DNA of 64,000 nt from Pontibacter deserti (lineage in GTDB: Bacteria > Bacteroidota > Bacteroidia > Cytophagales > Hymenobacteraceae). Positions 60,940-64,000 of the stretch are shown here, piece by piece (position 1 is the stretch's first letter; each line of letters begins with the position of its first letter). Under the pieces are notes generated by a model. It was given only the letters and a program-made list of their open reading frames with translations, did not search any database and had not been told where the DNA came from. The translations under genes were made by a program, and so were the position numbers. The stretch spans positions 1,612,001 to 1,676,000 of the forward strand of contig NZ_JALPRS010000001.1 in NCBI RefSeq assembly GCF_023630255.1, given 5' to 3'.

Positions 60940-61653
60940 TTAAATAAGATCAAAAGCCCGTGCGTACTGGCTCAGCTCAAAGAAGGAACTGGTTTCCAGT
61001 TTTCTTTTTATGTTACGCCGGTGCGTTTCTACAGTAGTAGCAGAAATACACAACTCATCGGCACTCTCTGCGGCACTCTTTCCTAAAGCAATATGCCGTA
61101 ACACTTCCCGCTCTCTTCCAGATAACTTACTAAACCGGTTATAGTTCTTCCGCAAAAAATTATTCTCATCCAGTAACCGGGATACTTTTGATGTAACGTG
61201 GTGGAGCGGGTCGATCGGGAAAGCAAGGCCTATGGTCAGAAGCGGTTTTCCTTCATCATCCCACATCAGGATCTTTAAAGTTGTGAGGTACCATTTCCAG
61301 GGGTGATTCTCTGATGCCCGAACCTGCTGAAAAAGAGAAACAATCATCTCCTTGTTGTTCTGCTCAATTAATTCCGAAGCTTTTGCCAGATAGTCTGGTA
61401 CATCTTCCTGGTTAAAGAACTTATAATGATACTCTTCTCCCAGGTTGCGGATTTCCTCTAAGGTAAAGCCCAGCAGCTTTGCCCCGTATGGCGACATGTA
61501 TTCGACAGTAAATCCCTTTTGAAAATTATGAATGATCACTACAGCAGGCAGATCCTGCACCACCGCATCAATTTCTGCTATCTTCTGCTGCATACGCTCC
61601 TCCAGCGATCGACGGGCATCTTTTGTAGTTATTTCAGGATCATTTTGATTCAT
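60940..61653 (-). CDS. PAS-domain LuxR family transcriptional regulator
   Basis: 237 residues. N-terminal coiled part, PAS domain (about 32-150, with VEYMSPYGAKLLGFTLEEI), and a C-terminal LuxR HTH (KLSGREREVLRHIALGKSAA ... SATTVETHRRNIKRKLE, about 172-235). It probably senses a small ligand or redox state in the cytoplasm. Convergent with the stand-alone HTH gene. Confidence 0.9.
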   Translation of the reverse strand: MNQNDPEITTKDARRSLEERMQQKIAEIDAVVQDLPAVVIIHNFQKGFTVEYMSPYGAKLLGFTLEEIRNLGEEYHYKFFNQEDVPDYLAKASELIEQNNKEMIVSLFQQVRASENHPWKWYLTTLKILMWDDEGKPLLTIGLAFPIDPLHHVTSKVSRLLDENNFLRKNYNRFSKLSGREREVLRHIALGKSAAESADELCISATTVETHRRNIKRKLETSSFFELSQYARAFDLI

Positions 61654-61988
61654 AGCTTTCAGATTATACTTTAAATATATAAAAAAGTATATCTTTGAGA
61701 AAGTCGTTAGCTAAATAATCCGCTACGAACACTTAATTTATTAAATACTCAGAAGTAGGTATTCCGATTATCGGATTATGTACTGACCTTTGAATCCTCT
61801 CTGGGAGCCATCCCGATGTTAGGAGAAAATAACCAAATCCAGATGTTTTAACCTCTTAGTTTAACTACTAAGCTTTAAAAGCATCTAATAAAATAGCGTT
61901 TTTGCTATATAAATTTTTTATTATATTTTTGCAGATACACAGGTTTTAGAACCGCAGACACTTTAAATACACCACATACCCTGACCAC
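61654..61988. other. AT-rich divergent intergenic region with promoter
   Basis: About 335 nt between the PAS-LuxR gene and an outer-membrane protein gene. It contains a good promoter at 61901-61931 and no ORF of note. Confidence 0.55.
61901..61931 (+). promoter_or_regulatory. Consensus Bacteroidota promoter
   Basis: TTTG (61901-61904), 19-nt spacer, TATTTTTG (61924-61931): an exact match to the TTTG / TAnnTTTG pattern with ideal spacing. It predicts a start near 61938 and a leader of about 50 nt to ATG 61989. Confidence 0.75.
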
Positions 61989-62879
61989 ATGAAACACCTG
62001 TTTACCACTCTTATACTTTGCTGCTCCGTCGGAATTTGTTTAGCCCAGACTGATACTACTGCAGTTCCGGTACTATCTGTTGATTCAACCACTACTATAC
62101 AAACAACAACACTTCAGACAACAGCACCTGTTACTACAACAGCACCTGTTATGAATGAGGTATTTCGCAGGAACAGTGTTAAAATGAATTTGACTTCTCT
62201 AGCATTTAGCAACTATAGCTTCAGCTACGAACGTGCAATTGCTCGCAAAATAACATTGGTTGGTGGTTACAGCTTTACTCCGGAAACGGAAGCCGGCTCT
62301 ATTCCATTCATCAGCAAAGCACTGGAAATGGGAGAAGCAGCCACAGAAGATGACAGTGAAGAAGCTCAGGAAATAACAGACATTTTAGAGGATGCCACGG
62401 TTTCTTCCAATGCTTTTACTGGTGAGATCAGGTTTTATACCGGTAAAAAGCCTGGTGCCAGAGGCTTTTATGCTTCTGTTTACGGTCGTTATGCTACCTT
62501 TAATTTATCTCATATGTATGTGTATGAAGATGATTTAGACTTTGAATACGACCTGCCAATAACAGCAAAAATGAGCGGCTTTGGCGGGGGCGTAATGCTT
62601 GGTGCACAGTGGCTTATTGCAAAGAGAGTAACTTTTGACTGGTACATAGTGGGAGGCCACTACGGCAAGCTAACCGGAGACTTCTCGGCTAAAACCGACC
62701 TGACGATGATGCCGGAAGGAGACAGAGCAGATCTGGAAGCTGATATTGAAGAGGTATTTACAATCGGAGATAAAAAGTACGTGGATGCCACTGTAAAAGA
62801 TAACGGTATGTTTGGTAAAATGAACGGCCCGTTTGCTGGTATCCGCGGACTTGGATTTAATATTGGTATAGCATTTTAA
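61989..62879 (+). CDS. Outer-membrane beta-barrel-like protein, hypothetical
   Basis: 296 residues. Sec signal to about residue 20 (LCCSVGICLAQ), then a Thr/Gln-rich linker with TTTIQTTTLQTTAPVTTTAP repeats, then barrel-like amphipathic strands (NLTSLAFSNYSFSYERAI, ITLVGGYSFTPET, AFTGEIRFYTGKK, GFYASVYGRYATF) ending in GFNIGIAF with a C-terminal Phe typical of outer-membrane barrels. An acidic insert lies at about 110-135. Family not named. Confidence 0.7.
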   Translation: MKHLFTTLILCCSVGICLAQTDTTAVPVLSVDSTTTIQTTTLQTTAPVTTTAPVMNEVFRRNSVKMNLTSLAFSNYSFSYERAIARKITLVGGYSFTPETEAGSIPFISKALEMGEAATEDDSEEAQEITDILEDATVSSNAFTGEIRFYTGKKPGARGFYASVYGRYATFNLSHMYVYEDDLDFEYDLPITAKMSGFGGGVMLGAQWLIAKRVTFDWYIVGGHYGKLTGDFSAKTDLTMMPEGDRADLEADIEEVFTIGDKKYVDATVKDNGMFGKMNGPFAGIRGLGFNIGIAF

Positions 62880-62957
62880 AGTAGTAAAGGGACCCCAAAC
62901 TTTTATACTTTAAGGCTATACATTTGCGCTAACCCAAAACTTTAAACCCTGTAAGCT

Positions 62958-62990
62958 AAAGGCCACCCATAGAGGTGGCCTTTACTTTTT
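62958..62990 (+). terminator. Intrinsic terminator after the outer-membrane protein gene
   Basis: Stem AAAGGCCACC (62958-62967) with GGTGGCCTTT (62974-62983), 6-nt loop, then TACTTTTT. Confidence 0.85.
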
Positions 62991-63207
62991 ATGCGTTTTT
63001 TACGTAGCAAGCTGCTTTTATAAACTGAAGGCAGATCAGCTATACTATACTTCAGTGTTTATTTGTAGCCTAATCAGGCATTAACAGAACACCTGAGCCT
63101 TTGGTTTGCCTCCCTCCTTTTATGCAGCTGTTTATCCTGAAACTTTATGGGTTAGCAGTAGAAATAGATAGGTTCATCTAAAAGATAGTGTACAGGCCCA
63201 ACAGTAC

Positions 63208-63239
63208 CTTGCATAACAAAGTACCTTACTATATATTTG
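63208..63239 (+). promoter_or_regulatory. Bacteroidota-type promoter of the receptor gene
   Basis: CTTG at 63208-63211 and TATATTTG at 63232-63239 with a 20-nt spacer, close to consensus. It gives a leader of about 30 nt to ATG 63276. Confidence 0.55.
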
Positions 63240-63275
63240 CAGTGTTCATTTAGTACACATTCCTAAAATAAAACT

Positions 63276-64000
63276 ATGAAAAAGATCTACCACCTCCTGC
63301 TACTTATACTGTTCAGCAGCTTTACAGTAAAGACTTATGCTCAGTCTGAAGGTATGCTGACTGGCACCATAGCAGATGACAAGAATCTGAATGTTGGCTT
63401 TGCCAATGTGGCTGTGCTGGATGCAGTTACCTCTGCTGTTGTTACCGGAGCTATTGCTGATATGGATGGTAACTTTAAGATCAAGACTCCGGCAAAAGGC
63501 ACTTACCTGCTTAAAGTAAACAGCCTGGGGTACGTTACTTATCAGAGTGCCGTATTCGAAGTATCTGGTCCGTCTGCCTCTAAAGACTTTGGTAAACTAC
63601 AGCTCAAGTCTGATGCTAAAGTTCTGAAAGAGGTAACCGTACAGGCACTACGGCCAACTATACTTAACGAAGCCGATAAAATGGTAGTAAGTGTTGAAGG
63701 CACAGCACTGGCTACAGGAAGTACAGCTTATGAGGTTCTTGAAAAATCGCCTGGTGTTTGGGTCGATCAGGATGGCAATATAACACTGAACGGCAAAGGG
63801 GGCGTACAGATTCTGCTCAACGGGAAACCATCTTATCTCACTGGTAAAGACCTTCAGAATCTGCTGCAGGGCATGTCTGCCGAAAACCTGAAGGACCTGG
63901 AGATCATAACCAACCCATCCTCTAAGTATGATGCCGAAGGAACATCTGGTATCATCAACATCAACCTGAAAAAGAACCAGCTTTTCGGCCTGAATGGTGG
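63276..64000 (+). CDS. TonB-dependent-receptor-like outer-membrane beta-barrel protein (partial)
   Basis: Start ATG 63276, open to the window end (about 241 codons). Sec signal to about residue 23 (SFTVKTYAQ), a carboxypeptidase-regulatory-like domain (MLTGTIADDKNLNVGFANVA ... SLGYVTYQS, about 27-95), then a plug domain (LNEADKMVVSVEGTALATGS, LNGKPSYLTGKDLQNLLQGM, LEIITNPSSKYDAEGTSGII). This is the outer-membrane beta-barrel family related to SusC/TonB receptors. The barrel itself lies outside. Confidence 0.88.
   Translation, partial: MKKIYHLLLLILFSSFTVKTYAQSEGMLTGTIADDKNLNVGFANVAVLDAVTSAVVTGAIADMDGNFKIKTPAKGTYLLKVNSLGYVTYQSAVFEVSGPSASKDFGKLQLKSDAKVLKEVTVQALRPTILNEADKMVVSVEGTALATGSTAYEVLEKSPGVWVDQDGNITLNGKGGVQILLNGKPSYLTGKDLQNLLQGMSAENLKDLEIITNPSSKYDAEGTSGIININLKKNQLFGLNG

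Larger units (their letters stand above)
62880..63275. other. Intergenic region before the receptor gene
   Basis: About 395 nt. Contains the terminator of the upstream gene and the promoter of the receptor gene; no ORF or recognised RNA. Confidence 0.5.

Noticed and set aside
1-64000. tRNA, rRNA, CRISPR, insertion sequence or prophage genes
   Set aside because: No cloverleaf, spacer-repeat array, transposase or phage gene was recognised on either strand.

Overview
The window looks like chromosome of an aerobic, denitrification-capable member of the Bacteroidota, probably Cytophagales and Pontibacter/Hymenobacteraceae-like. That placement is an inference. It rests on a secreted protein with a type IX secretion tail, a SusC-like outer-membrane receptor start, Bacteroidota-type promoters (TTTG, about 19 nt, TAnnTTTG), clade II NosZ with its Bacteroidota gene order, L-aspartate oxidase/quinolinate synthase, and class II ribonucleotide reductase. 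No rRNA, tRNA, CRISPR array, insertion sequence or prophage was found. A striking base-composition feature is the extreme repetition of the words AAGTATA/TATACTT and AACTATA/TATAGTT on both strands, inside and between genes.

Layout. 1-10.8 kb: mostly housekeeping and stress genes. These are a DUF3943 protein (cut by the window edge), a MATE exporter, an HxlR regulator divergent from a nitroreductase and a FrnE-like DsbA protein, an NADP-dependent oxidoreductase, a MacAB-like adaptor/permease/ATPase operon, and a DUF1543 protein. 11-18 kb: a T9SS-exported beta-helix/PA14-like protein, a VOC protein, a zinc-protease lipoprotein, an N-acyl-D-amino-acid deacylase, a pseudouridine synthase and CorA. 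19-28 kb: transport block with a POT peptide transporter, then a probable operon of Kup, a flippase-like membrane protein, two APC amino-acid permeases and two small proteins, one of only 29 residues. 28-33 kb: HrpB helicase, a Rnk/GreA-type factor, a stand-alone glutamate-synthase-domain protein and an unexplained structured intergenic stretch.

33-57 kb is one large nitrogen-oxide island. Minus strand: nadB, nadA, an Rrf2 (NsrR-like) regulator, a DUF59 Fe-S assembly factor, a heme-copper-oxidase-like membrane protein, a DUF1858/DUF2249 protein, a hemerythrin and a DUF2249-Ric fusion (Fe-S repair). Plus strand: class II RNR (nrdJ) and a group III truncated hemoglobin. Then a second oxidase-like membrane protein and a thioredoxin-like protein (minus), norC-norB-proline dehydrogenase (plus), and the nos operon (minus): cytochrome c lipoprotein, nosZ, a NosB-position membrane protein, nosL, nosD, nosF, nosY. 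No nitrite reductase or nosR is seen here. The genes together would reduce NO to N2O to N2, scavenge NO, repair Fe-S clusters, and keep NAD and dNTP synthesis running when NO or anoxia disables the usual enzymes.

The most interesting result is a shared promoter architecture. Upstream of nrdJ, norC and the nos operon there is an FNR/DNR-type inverted repeat (TGAY-N4-GTCA core). In all three its centre lies exactly 51.5 bp from the first T of a TAnnTT(T)G -7-like element. This defines a probable NO/anoxia regulon whose regulator is not in the window. 57-64 kb: small hypothetical proteins, Hsp20, a YbhB-family protein, LuxR-type regulators, an outer-membrane protein and the start of a TonB-dependent-receptor-like barrel cut by the window end.
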